From: Thermoflexibacter ruber
GTDB lineage: Bacteria > Bacteroidota > Bacteroidia > Cytophagales > Thermoflexibacteraceae
Assembly (NCBI RefSeq): GCF_900113045.1
Contig: NZ_FONY01000013.1
Coordinates: forward strand, 61,212 to 125,211
Direction: 5' to 3'
DNA: 64,000 nucleotides
Both the position numbers and the translations under genes were made by a program. The notes under the pieces were generated by a model. The model was not told the origin of the DNA. It ran no database searches and saw nothing but the letters and a program-made list of their open reading frames with translations. Below are positions 18,676-28,700 of the stretch, in pieces (the first letter of the stretch is position 1; the number at the start of each line of letters is the position of its first letter).

Positions 18676-19081
18676 GAAAGTAAAGCCCATAGGTTTAGAC
18701 ATCATCTCTCGAATCAGTTTTAAAATTATTTAACTCAAATTGCTTTATAGAAAAAAACTTAGCAGACTTTATCTTGTTATGATTTCAAAATTATTACTAT
18801 TATTGCATAGTAGTAAGTTTTTGGGGTGGAGTTTTCAAATGTATGATAATTTTATGTGTTAAAAAAATCCGTTTTCATCGGTACAATCTGTGTCATCAGT
18901 GTTCCCAAATAGAACACCGATAATACGGATTGGGCTGATAAACACAGATTTTTATTCAAAAAAACACTTTTCTCATCAAATTGAGAACAGCAGATAAAAT
19001 ACCATCATACAATTGGAATCATCACCGTTTTTGGCTTTTGCCAATGATTATAAACTTCAATATATTGAAACTGTAATTCTT
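18676..19081. other. Intergenic region with a long imperfect inverted repeat
   Basis: About 400 bases between the SafE-like gene and the MORN gene. The main feature is the imperfect palindrome at 18863-18955 (listed separately). I see no convincing gene in it. Confidence 0.5.
18863..18955. repeat. Imperfect inverted repeat, about 40-bp arms
   Basis: Arm 18863-18904 and arm 18912-18955 are reverse complements with scattered, mostly transitional mismatches. They meet at GTTC/GAAC around a 7-base loop. The words ATCCGT, CATCGGT and AATCTGTG recur in the arms. It resembles the degenerate AACACAGATT/ACGGAT-type palindromes seen between Bacteroidota genes. The strand of action is unknown. Confidence 0.55.
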
Positions 19082-20101
19082 ATGATAAAAAATATTTTTA
19101 TACTTGCTTTTTTATTCTTGAGCCATGTTACTCTTTCACAAGATATAGAGCCTTCTGCCTCTGGAGGCAAATATAAAGGGGCCTATAAAGACGGCAAACG
19201 CAATGGTAGAGGAACTTTTATTTGGAGTGATGGTACAAAGTATGTCGGACAGTGGGTTGATGACCTTATGGAAGGTTATGGAACGCTCACTCTTCCAGAT
19301 GGTACAAAATATGTAGGCTATTGGAAAAATGGGCAAAGAGATGGTTTTGGTACGTTTACTTGGGCAAATGGAGACGTCTATCAAGGTCAATTTAAAAACA
19401 ATAAAAAGCACGGAGACGGCATACTGAAGATGAAAGACGGCAGTGAATACTCTGGGCAGTGGGCAAATGACATGGCAAATGGCAAAGGCACATTTATTTG
19501 GTCAAACAAGACGAAATATATAGGTGATTGGAAAGACAACAAAAGACATGGACAAGGGGTAACTATCTCTGTATCAGGTAAAATAGAGCAAGGTAATTAT
19601 GATAATGACCGCTATGTTCCCTGCTCCTGCCCTCCTAACGAGCAGTTTAGTGTAGAAGAAGCTTATGAAAAATTTGATGCTGTTTTTGTAGGAAAAATTA
19701 CCGTTTTTGCAGGAGAAATGGCAAATGTCAAAATCTTACAATATTGGAAAGGGGAAATCTTAGATGAAATTTCTGTAGTTATCAAAATAGGCTACTCCTC
19801 TTGCGACTGGATATATTTCCAAGATGAAACCTACCTTTTTTATGCGAAGAAGGTAAGTAACGGCATATACTATACGAACCTTTGCACTCGCACCGCTAAA
19901 CTCCAAGATGCCCTCGCAGACATAAAGATTCTGGAACAGAAAGTCCCTTGCATAGACAAAACCAAAACTTCTCCGATTACAAGTTCCACAGTTACAGGCT
20001 ACGTATGTGGTTGCGACGGCAACTCTTACCGAAGCCCCAACGAAGCCCGCAAAAATGGAGTGCAAACTTGGAAATTAGGACTTTGTGGGAATAAAAAATA
20101 A
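19082..20101 (+). CDS. Secreted MORN-repeat protein with NTR-like and Kazal-like domains
   Basis: 339 residues from ATG 19082, which opens a signal peptide (MIKNIFILAFLFLSHVTLSQ). An in-frame start at 19013 gives no signal. Residues about 30-175 hold six MORN repeats (pattern Y.G.W.DG...G.GTF.W). A cysteine-rich middle part (CSCPPNEQFSVEEAY...VFVGK) looks like a netrin/TIMP-type NTR domain. The C-terminus (VCGCDGNSYRSPNEARKNG then W and a final C) matches the Kazal-like domain of Bacteroidota surface proteins. The combination suggests an envelope or secreted protein with possible protease-inhibitor modules; function is unproven. Confidence 0.75.
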   Translation: MIKNIFILAFLFLSHVTLSQDIEPSASGGKYKGAYKDGKRNGRGTFIWSDGTKYVGQWVDDLMEGYGTLTLPDGTKYVGYWKNGQRDGFGTFTWANGDVYQGQFKNNKKHGDGILKMKDGSEYSGQWANDMANGKGTFIWSNKTKYIGDWKDNKRHGQGVTISVSGKIEQGNYDNDRYVPCSCPPNEQFSVEEAYEKFDAVFVGKITVFAGEMANVKILQYWKGEILDEISVVIKIGYSSCDWIYFQDETYLFYAKKVSNGIYYTNLCTRTAKLQDALADIKILEQKVPCIDKTKTSPITSSTVTGYVCGCDGNSYRSPNEARKNGVQTWKLGLCGNKK

Positions 20102-20191
20102 TGCGGAAAAATAAATATTCCGCAATTTTGTTGCAAATTTGCTCACGAAAGTAAATTATTGGATTTTCACTAAATCGCATCAGCAATCTCC

Positions 20192-21418
20192 ATGAATATA
20201 GTTTCCTTGTCTTTTAGCTACCTCAAAGCCAATAAATTAAGCACTACTTTGAACCTTTTATTGCTTGCTTTTGGTATATCTGTGGTGGTGATTTTACTCT
20301 TGTTAGTCCATCAGATAGAAGACCGCTTTAGCCGCAATGCTAAAGACATTAGCTTAGTGGTGGGTGCCAAAGGTAGCCCCCTGCAGCTCATTCTCTCTGC
20401 TATTTATCACATAGACTATCCTACGGGCAATATCAAAATCAAAGATGCACGCAAAATCATGAAAAATCCCTTAGTCAAGCAGGCTATCCCTGTGGGTTTA
20501 GGCGATAGCTATATGGGGGTTCGCATCGTAGGTACTAATCATGACTATTTTAAGCATTTTAGTTGTGAAATCCAAGAAGGAAAAATATGGGAAAAGCCTC
20601 TGGAAGTAGTGATAGGTAGTCAGGTAGCGATGCTTACGGGACTAAAAATCGGAGATAAATTTGTGGGAGCGCATGGCTTGGACGAGGGGGGACACGCTCA
20701 CGATTCGCATGATTACGTGGTGGTGGGCATTATGAAACCTAACGGCATGGTAACAGACCAACTCATTTTGACAGCGATGGAAAGTATTTGGCTGGTACAT
20801 GAGGAAAAACAAGAGGAAAGCAAAGATACAAAAGAAGAACAGCACACTGAAAATGAAATGGATAGTACAGCCGCAGAGGACAAAGAATACACTGCCTTGC
20901 TTGTAAAATATCGTTCTCCTATGGGGGCTGTTACTCTACCTCGCTTAGTAAATAGCATTAGTAATTTGCAAGCCGCCTCTCCTGCTGCCGAAGTAAATCG
21001 TTTATTTAACCTGATTGGTATTGGAGCAGATATTTTGCGATTTTTTGCCTTGGCTATCATTGGGATTTCCTTTTTAAGTATGTTTGGTGTATTGTATAAC
21101 GCACTGAAAGAAAGACAGTTTGACATTGCACTGATGCGAACTTTGGGAGCCTCACGCATGAAGGTATTTTTGCTCATCATTTTTGAGGGTATCTTGCTTG
21201 CCTTGTTAGGCACATTTTTAGGCATCATTTTAGGACATGGAGGCATAGCCCTTTTCACCTCGCTTTACAAGCAAGCTGAAAATCAGATTACAGCTTTGAT
21301 ATGGCTACCAGAGGAGTTTTACCTATTTGTCTTGGCAGGATTAGCAGGTTTTCTTTCTGCTTTTATTCCTGCACTCCAAGCTTACAAAATGGATATTGCT
21401 AAGATTTTGGCAAGGTAG
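20192..21418 (+). CDS. ABC transporter permease (FtsX/MacB-like) with His-rich loop
   Basis: 408 residues: one N-terminal membrane helix (about 17-40), a roughly 240-residue periplasmic domain, and three C-terminal helices with an FtsX block (FGVLYNALKERQFDIALMRTLGAS). The segment VVGAKGSPLQLILSAIYHIDYPTGNI is strongly conserved in one permease subgroup. A loop GGHAHDSHD could bind metal; in other bacteria this subgroup lies in putative zinc-transport clusters (from memory). The ATPase partner expected for such a permease is not adjacent. Confidence 0.85.
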   Translation: MNIVSLSFSYLKANKLSTTLNLLLLAFGISVVVILLLLVHQIEDRFSRNAKDISLVVGAKGSPLQLILSAIYHIDYPTGNIKIKDARKIMKNPLVKQAIPVGLGDSYMGVRIVGTNHDYFKHFSCEIQEGKIWEKPLEVVIGSQVAMLTGLKIGDKFVGAHGLDEGGHAHDSHDYVVVGIMKPNGMVTDQLILTAMESIWLVHEEKQEESKDTKEEQHTENEMDSTAAEDKEYTALLVKYRSPMGAVTLPRLVNSISNLQAASPAAEVNRLFNLIGIGADILRFFALAIIGISFLSMFGVLYNALKERQFDIALMRTLGASRMKVFLLIIFEGILLALLGTFLGIILGHGGIALFTSLYKQAENQITALIWLPEEFYLFVLAGLAGFLSAFIPALQAYKMDIAKILAR

Positions 21419-21440
21419 CAAAGTATTGCTACCCTTAGTT

Positions 21441-22445
21441 TTATACGCCTTTTTTCTTGAAATTATCAAATCCTTGCTTCACTTTCTTGGCAATGTCGTC
21501 TATATTTTCTTTGACTTCGTTCACTACGTTCTCGATAGGCTTTTTAAAATCTTCTTTGTAAGAATTTGCCGCTTCCTTGAAGTCTTGGAAAGTATGTTGT
21601 TCTTTTTTCCGATTAGAGTAGTTGCCTCGCAAAATATTGTCATATTCTCCAGAGCGTACCCAGTTGATAAGTTCTAAAACCCTTACTACGGGAAATGGGT
21701 GAGTTAAGTAAATGGTATTCATCAACTTATGGATATTATCAGAAATAGTAGAGGCGTTTTGATATTCTTCTGCTTGTTTGATGAACTCCCCTAAATCCAT
21801 TTCCTCTAACTGATTTCCCCCTGCCATTTTCATCAGAGAGCGAATGACAGTATCAGGATTTTGAGTAGTGAGTGCCTCAGCCCTATCTGAACTTAGTTCA
21901 CTTTTTCTGTCCCACTCTCGCAAAGCTACAATGACTGCCTGCAAAGCTATGCCCGTAAGAGGTATTTGAAAGGCAAGTTGCGAAAGTTGTATCAAGATAG
22001 AAAGCAAGGTTTTGTAGAGCATGTGCCCACTCTTGATATGCCCTAATTCATGCCCTATAACTCCTAAAATTTCCTCATTGTCAAGAGTTTGCACAAGAGA
22101 AGTGTTCAGAACAATAAATGGTTTATTCCAACCTACTGCATAGGCATTGAGTACTGGGTTTTGAGAAATAAATAAGTCAGGTGGCTCTATATCCAATACT
22201 CTACAAGCCTCCTGATGCAGAGAATGGATTTTTTTAAACTGCTTTTCAGAAACTTTGACCGCAGAAGCAAGCGTGGCAAGACGAATAGATTTTTCCACCG
22301 TAGGACTTAGCACAGTCTTTATTACAGTATCTAAAGCTGGTACATTTTGTAAGGCTTTCAGAGCCGCTCTATCCGCAGGATGTTCCCAGATAGTAGAATC
22401 TATCCCTTTGAGATATATTCGTTTTTTTTCTTGTATAGAGTTCAT
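21441..22445 (-). CDS. M48 family zinc metalloprotease
   Basis: 334 residues with the zinc motif HELGH at 132-136 (GVIGHELGHIKSGH), followed by a hydrophobic stretch (ILIQLSQLAFQIPLTGIALQAVIVAL) and RKSELSSDRAEAL, which supplies the third metal ligand. This matches M48 peptidases such as HtpX/Ste24 relatives, though it has fewer membrane helices than HtpX. The C-terminal 80 residues are a lysine-rich helical tail. It converges with the ABC permease gene (22 bases apart) and follows the kinase gene at 22536 on the same strand. Confidence 0.9.
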   Translation of the reverse strand: MNSIQEKKRIYLKGIDSTIWEHPADRAALKALQNVPALDTVIKTVLSPTVEKSIRLATLASAVKVSEKQFKKIHSLHQEACRVLDIEPPDLFISQNPVLNAYAVGWNKPFIVLNTSLVQTLDNEEILGVIGHELGHIKSGHMLYKTLLSILIQLSQLAFQIPLTGIALQAVIVALREWDRKSELSSDRAEALTTQNPDTVIRSLMKMAGGNQLEEMDLGEFIKQAEEYQNASTISDNIHKLMNTIYLTHPFPVVRVLELINWVRSGEYDNILRGNYSNRKKEQHTFQDFKEAANSYKEDFKKPIENVVNEVKENIDDIAKKVKQGFDNFKKKGV

Positions 22446-22535
22446 TATTAAGTGATTATAATTTTGTCATATAAAAGTAAAGCTATTAAAATTACAACGT
22501 AGTTATTTTGAGATAGGTTACATTTGGTAGATAAT

Positions 22536-24500
22536 TCACTTGGGTAAAGTAAAAGTAAAGGTGCTTCCTTTGCCTTCTTGGCTTTCTACCCAAATCTTTC
22601 CACCGTTTTTTTCTATCATCTCTTTGCAAATCCACAAACCAAAACCTGTACCTTTTTCCCCACCTGTTCCCAAAGATGAAAAATAATTCCCTTGCACAAA
22701 TAATTTAGCAATACGCTCAGGGCTTATCCCTACCCCTGTATCTCTGACCGAAATTTTCCAAAAACTATCTTGCGCACTTACCAAAATATGAATCTTCCCA
22801 TGTTGCGGCGTAAATTTCAAAGCGTTGCTCATCAGATTGCGTAAGACTAAGTCTATCTGGTCTTTGTCTGCTTTGGCGTATGCGTTTGTAGGAATTTCGT
22901 GGCTGATATGTATGTTTTTGGCATTAGCTATGGTAGAGAGTAGATTTATATTTGCATTTATTAGCTCTTGTAAATCAATATTTTGAATATTTGTTTTTAA
23001 GCCTTGCATTTGACTATTTGCCCAGATGAGTAAGTTATTTAAGGTAAAATGTACATGTTCTATGCCTTCTTTGAGTTTAGAGGAAAAAAACAAAAATTCT
23101 TTAGGACTAATCATTTCAGTATTAAGCATCTCCATAACATTTACCAAAGAGGCTATAGGAGCGCGGAGGTCATGCCCCAAGATAGCAAAAAGTTTGTCTT
23201 TGGTAGCATTTAACTCTTGGAGGTGCATGAGTAGTTTTCTGCGTTCCTGACTTTGCTTCCAAAGAGCAAAACTGATAGCTAAAATGACAAGAAGTAATAA
23301 AGCAAGCAAAATCCCAAAAGAAAATAACTGCTCATTTTGCTGTGTGAGTAAACTATTTTGATATTTCTGCTCCTCTGCTTCTACTCTTGCCAAAGCGCCC
23401 AATAAGGCTCGTTCTCTTTCCTGCCTTTTCAAAGAGTCTTGGTAGTGATGTGCTTTTTGCATAAAGATATAAGCTGAGTCGGTATTTTTTAAAGCGTAGT
23501 GTGCTTTTCCTAAAATTTCGCTTATTTCTCTGATAAAATTGTAGTGTCCAAATTTGATGGCTAAAGGATAGCTTTGGTGAGCAAAAAACAAAGCTGAGTC
23601 AGGCTTATCAAGAGCCAAATAAGTGGCAGAAATATTGTTCAGTCCTGCAATAAGTTCATGTTCGCTGTTGAGTTTCCGCCTGTGCATCAATGCCGCAGCC
23701 TGCCAAGGCAAGGCTTCTCGGTATCTTTTCTGCTCATAAAAAGATAATCCTACATTATCTTTCAAATACCCTAAACTTCTATCATCTCGATACTTTTCCC
23801 CTATCGCAATCCCTCTTAAATAGTATTCTCTTGCTTCCTCATAGTCTTTTATGTAAAAATAAGCATTCCCAGCCTCGCTAAGTGTACCTGTGGTGAATTT
23901 TTCTTCTCCTCTTGCGAGTTGGATTTGGAGTTGTTGATGATATGCCTCTATGGCTTGCTCAGTTTTCCTTTGCTTTGCATAGATTCCCCCTAACAAACCA
24001 TAATTGGGTACTTGTTCTAAGTTTTTGTCTTTCACTAACTTAATTTGTTTTTGAATATATTGGTTCGCAGGCTCATACTGCTCCCATTTCAAGTAAAAGT
24101 TAGCCAAGTGATAGTAAGCCTCATAAAGTAAGGCAAAATGACGATTACTTTCTGCTTTTTCTTTTGCCTCAATAAAAAGGCGATTGGCATAGCTTGGATT
24201 ACTAAACTGCTCTATGTAACCAAATGCCAGCAAACCCCTGATTTCGCCTTCTTGGTACTTAGTTTCCTTAGCAAGTTGGATAGCTTGCTTAGCATATTGC
24301 TTACTTAGCTGGGCATTGTTGAGAAAAAATCTGTCAGAGAGGCGAATGTAGAAGTCTATTTTGTCAGTAGGCTTTTGAAAAAAAGCCAAAGAATCATCTA
24401 TCTGCTTACTTGCGTCTTCCTTTTGGGCAATACTCCATTGAGTAAAGCAAACACAAAGTAGAAGGCATAAAACAAAATATATTACTCGAGCAGGCGACAT
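22536..24500 (-). CDS. TPR-containing sensor histidine kinase
   Basis: 654 residues: signal peptide (MSPARVIYFVLCLLLCVCF...IAQ), TPR units (about 40-370), a membrane helix (FGILLALLLLVILAISFALW), HisKA with ILGHDLRAPIASL, and a HATPase with NLMSNALKF, DTGVGI and GTGFGLWICKEM. The kinase core is a clear paralogue of that at 13469: both share the run KLF-I-GHDLR-PI and NLL-W--SQMQG-K. No response regulator is adjacent. It lies 111 bases downstream of nuoH on the same strand. Confidence 0.9.
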   Translation of the reverse strand: MSPARVIYFVLCLLLCVCFTQWSIAQKEDASKQIDDSLAFFQKPTDKIDFYIRLSDRFFLNNAQLSKQYAKQAIQLAKETKYQEGEIRGLLAFGYIEQFSNPSYANRLFIEAKEKAESNRHFALLYEAYYHLANFYLKWEQYEPANQYIQKQIKLVKDKNLEQVPNYGLLGGIYAKQRKTEQAIEAYHQQLQIQLARGEEKFTTGTLSEAGNAYFYIKDYEEAREYYLRGIAIGEKYRDDRSLGYLKDNVGLSFYEQKRYREALPWQAAALMHRRKLNSEHELIAGLNNISATYLALDKPDSALFFAHQSYPLAIKFGHYNFIREISEILGKAHYALKNTDSAYIFMQKAHHYQDSLKRQERERALLGALARVEAEEQKYQNSLLTQQNEQLFSFGILLALLLLVILAISFALWKQSQERRKLLMHLQELNATKDKLFAILGHDLRAPIASLVNVMEMLNTEMISPKEFLFFSSKLKEGIEHVHFTLNNLLIWANSQMQGLKTNIQNIDLQELINANINLLSTIANAKNIHISHEIPTNAYAKADKDQIDLVLRNLMSNALKFTPQHGKIHILVSAQDSFWKISVRDTGVGISPERIAKLFVQGNYFSSLGTGGEKGTGFGLWICKEMIEKNGGKIWVESQEGKGSTFTFTLPK

Positions 24501-24611
24501 AGATTATCTCATTGGCGTATTCCCTAACAAAGATAAAACTATTAGCAAAAAATTAATAAAGAAAAATAGATTTTATGACCTTCTACGCTCAAAATAATTA
24601 TTCTTCTGCTT

Positions 24612-25673
24612 TCAAACTAATAAAAGCCTCCATACTGCACATATCAGCAATAAAATCAAGGCGAAAGGCGTAAGGTATTTCCAAGAAAGCGTCATTAATT
24701 GGTCGACTCTAAGGCGTGGGTAAGTCCAGCGAACCCACATTTGGACAAAAACAAGGGCAAAGCTTTTGAGAAAAAGCCAAAAAATACCCCAAAAAGTGCC
24801 TGTTGTATATGCTGCTAACTTAAAATCTCCTAAGTTGGGCAGAGGCGTATTCCAACTCCCTAAAAACAAAATACTTGCTAAAATACTGACTAAGAGCATC
24901 ATACCGTACTCTGCTAACATTAAAAATGCCCAGCGCAAGCCAGAATATTCTGTTTGAAAACCCGCAACCAATTCGGACTCTGCCTCTGGTAAATCAAAAG
25001 GGGCGCGGTTGCACTCTGCTAAACTTGCGATGAAAAAAATTATAAATACAAAAAATAAAGTAGGAAGCCTAACAATATTCCATGTAAAAACACCTCCTAA
25101 ATGAGTAACTTCTATCCAAGGTAAACCAAACAGATAGCTTTTCTCCTCACTTTGGTTTAAAATGCCTTGCTGAAGGCTAATTTCCTGTAAATTAAGTGTT
25201 TGCGTAATCACTGTTACGCACAATACAGATAGTCCGAGAGGAATTTCATAGGAAATAATCTGCGCTACTGAGCGAATAGCACCATACAAAGAAAATTTAT
25301 TGTTAGACCCCCAACCTGCCATGAGCAAGCCAATGATGTCCAAAGAAACAAAAGTGAGCAAATAAAAAACGCCTACTTGGGCAGTAGAACCGACCAAATC
25401 AGCCGAGAGGGGAATAACTGCAAAGCCAGAAAAAACCGCCGTATAAACCACCAAAGGGGCATAGAGAAAAAGTTTTCTATCTACGCTTAGTGGCACAATA
25501 TCCTCTTTTTGAAGGAGTTTGAGAATATCTGCAAAGGTTTGTAATAAGCCATACTTTCCTACTTCCATAGGTCCCAAGCGGTCTTGGATAAAGGCGGACA
25601 CTTTTCTTTCCGTATAAACCCCCACTAAGGCAAAAAGGGGAATAAAAAACAAAAAAAATAGAAATGTTATCAC
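24612..25673 (-). CDS. nuoH: NADH-quinone oxidoreductase subunit H
   Basis: An eight-helix complex I subunit with [38 protein letters not shown] and [24 protein letters not shown], the quinone-site blocks of NuoH. The frame extends upstream to an ATG at 25739, but that ATG lies inside the rpoC terminator hairpin. The extra 22 residues ([17 protein letters not shown]...) are also not typical. I therefore prefer the GTG at 25673, which gives the usual length; a start in between is possible. It stands alone: no other nuo gene is in the window. Confidence 0.9.
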   Translation of the reverse strand: MITFLFFLFFIPLFALVGVYTERKVSAFIQDRLGPMEVGKYGLLQTFADILKLLQKEDIVPLSVDRKLFLYAPLVVYTAVFSGFAVIPLSADLVGSTAQVGVFYLLTFVSLDIIGLLMAGWGSNNKFSLYGAIRSVAQIISYEIPLGLSVLCVTVITQTLNLQEISLQQGILNQSEEKSYLFGLPWIEVTHLGGVFTWNIVRLPTLFFVFIIFFIASLAECNRAPFDLPEAESELVAGFQTEYSGLRWAFLMLAEYGMMLLVSILASILFLGSWNTPLPNLGDFKLAAYTTGTFWGIFWLFLKSFALVFVQMWVRWTYPRLRVDQLMTLSWKYLTPFALILLLICAVWRLLLV

Positions 25674-25713
25674 TAAAATATATTTTATGCCAAAGATAGC
25701 TTCCTTTTCTAAT

Positions 25714-25744
25714 AAAAAAAAGCCCTTTGATATTTTCAAAGGAC
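25714..25744 (-). terminator. Rho-independent terminator of rpoC
   Basis: On the minus strand GTCCTTTGA pairs with TCAAAGGGC around AAATA, and eight T follow directly. It lies 25 bases after the rpoC stop and covers the first codons of the longest nuoH reading frame. Confidence 0.85.
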
Positions 25745-25768
25745 TTTTCTCTTATATCAAGCAAAAAA

Positions 25769-28700
25769 TTAATCTTGGTATTCTTTCTTTAATTTGAAAG
25801 TTTCTTTGGATTCTTTGATTGCTTCGTATTCTTCTTTTGAATATACTTTGATAGTATCGTACTGACGCATTCCTGTACCTGCTGGGATTAAGTGTCCAAC
25901 AATTACGTTTTCTTTTAAGCCAAGTAAGTAGTCGGTCTTGCCACGTATCGCTGCCTCGCTGAGAACTTTGGTAGTTTCTTGGAAAGATGCCGCAGAGAAC
26001 ACGCTCTTTGTTCCCAAGGAAGCCTGAGTAATACCTTGCAAGGTGGGTTTAGAAACCGCAGGCTGTGCATCTTTTACCTTCACCAATTTCATGTCTTTGC
26101 GTTTGAGCATGGAGTTTTCATCTCTCAATCGCCTTGCACTCACAATCATACCTTTTTTCATGGTAGTAGAATCTCCCGCATCTATTACTATTTTCTTATC
26201 CAAAATTACATCATTGGCATCGCGGAAAGAAAACTTATCAACCACCTGCCCTGGTAAGAACATGGTATCTCCTGGGTCTATGATTTCTACTTTCTGCATC
26301 ATTTGGCGTACAATTACCTCGATGTGCTTGTCATTGATTTTCACCCCTTGCAAGCGATATACTTCTTGGATTTCGTTTACCAAATATTCTTGCACGGCAG
26401 TAGGACCTTTGATAGCTAAAATATCCGAAGGAGTAGTTGCCCCGTCAGAAAGCGGGTGTCCTGCTTTCACAAAGTCATTTTCTTGTACCAAGATATGCTT
26501 AGAAAGAGGCACCATGTACTTCATTTTTACGCCGTCTTTTGATTCTACAAAGATTTCTCTGTTCCCTCGTTTGATGGCACCATAAGTAACTACACCGTCT
26601 ATCTCGCTCACTACCGCAGGGTTAGATGGATTACGTGCCTCAAACAACTCTGTAATACGAGGCAGACCACCTGTAATATCGCGCATCTTGCTCAACGTTC
26701 TTGGTATTTTTACCAAGATTTGCCCCGCTTTTACTCTTTGTTTATTCTCTACGGCTAAGTGAGAGCCTACAGGAATATTACTGCTAATTACCTGTCCTTG
26801 GTCATTGCGAACCATGATAACAGGGTTTTTCGTTCTATCCCTTGTTTCTATAATTACTTTCTCTTTGTAACCTGTCTGCTCGTCATATTCCTCTTGGTAA
26901 GTAATACCTTCTTCAATTGCCTCGAACTCTACTACGCCGTCATATTGTGAAAGAATTACCGCATTGTAAGGATCCCAATAGCAAATGTTATCTCCCTTTT
27001 CTACCATTTGCCCTTCTTTTACCTTCAAGAAAGAGCCATAGGGAACGTGCTGACTAATAAGCACTTGTCCATTATTTGGATTTACAATTTTTACCTCTGC
27101 GGTACGTGCCATTACTACGTTGATTTTCTCTCCATCATTGGTAGTAGTAGGCACTAACTTCATTTCCTCAAATTCTATTTTTCCTGCAAATTTGGCATTC
27201 ACCGAAGATTCTACCGAAATATTAGATGCTGCACCCCCCACGTGGAAAGTTCTCAAAGTAAGCTGAGTACCAGGTTCGCCGATAGACTGAGCGGCAATAA
27301 CTCCCACAGCCTCACCCATTTGTACCATTTTGCCTGAAGCTAAGTTTCTACCATAGCATTTTGAGCAAACTCCTTGTTTAGATTCGCAAGTCAGTACAGA
27401 GCGAATTTCTACCTGCTCGATGCTTGTTTCATCTATTCTTTTAGCAATGTCTTCTGTAATCTCTTCACCTGAAGCAACAATGAGTTCATTGGTCAATGGG
27501 TCAAAAACATCATGTACGGACACTCGACCTAAGATTCTTTCTGCTAATTTTTCAATGATGTCATCTTGGTCTTTGAGAGCTTCCATAGTAATACCTCTCA
27601 ATGTACCGCAATCCTCTTCGTTAATAACTACATCTTGGGCTACGTCCACTAAGCGGCGAGTCAGGTAGCCTGCGTCTGCTGTTTTTAGTGCGGTATCTGC
27701 CAAACCTTTACGCGCACCGTGAGTAGAAATAAAGTATTCTACTACGTCCAAACCTTCTTTGAAGTTAGAAAGAATAGGGTTCTCGATGATCTCGCCTACA
27801 GAGCCTTGCAAGTTCTTCTGAGGTTTTGCCATTAAGCCCCTCATACCACCCAACTGACGTACTTGCTCTCTTGAACCTCTCGCCCCAGAGTGCATCATCA
27901 TATAAATTGGATTGAAACCTTGTCTATCTTCTTCTAACTGTTTTAGCAGAGTTGTCGTAATATCGTTATTTACTTTTGTCCAAACATCAATTACTTGGTT
28001 ATATCTTTCATTGTCAGTGATAAGTCCCATGTAATAGTTATTCCAAATAGCATCTACCTCTTTCTTTGCTTCCTCAATCAAGCCCATTTTATTGGCAGGA
28101 ACTTTTACGTCAGACAAGCCAATAGAAAGTCCACCTTTGAAAGCTGTTTGGAAGCCGAGATATTTAATATCATCTAAGAAGTGAGCGGTACGTTGCATAC
28201 CTACTGTCTTGAATACTTGGGCAATAATTTGCTGAAGTTTCTTTTTGGTTAGCTCTTCGTTCAAGAAGCCTACTTCTTTCGGCACATATTGATTGATAAT
28301 TACCCTACCCGCTACTGTTTCAATCAATTTATTCTTCATCTGTCCTGTTTTTTCGTCTTTTACAGGCACTCGTACTTTGATAAAAGCATTTTTATCCAAT
28401 TTCCCTTCATTGATAGCGATGATTACTTCCTCCGCAGAGTAAAAACTCATTCCCTCGCCTTTTACGATGTGTTCAGGGGTAGAGCGACGACCTTTAGAAA
28501 GGTAATACAAGCCCAGTACCATGTCCTGAGAAGGTACGGTAATAGGTGTACCGTTAGCAGGGTTCAAGATATTATGCGAAGCAAGCATGAGTAAAGAGGC
28601 TTCTAATACTGCACCTTGCCCAAGAGGGACGTGAACCGCCATTTGGTCGCCGTCAAAGTCAGCATTGAAAGCAGTACAAACTAAGGGGTGCAGTTGGATA

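Noticed and set aside
20713..21258. Minus-strand reading frame of 181 codons
   Set aside because: It lies opposite the ABC permease gene; its Met/Lys/Ser-rich composition is what antisense of that gene gives.
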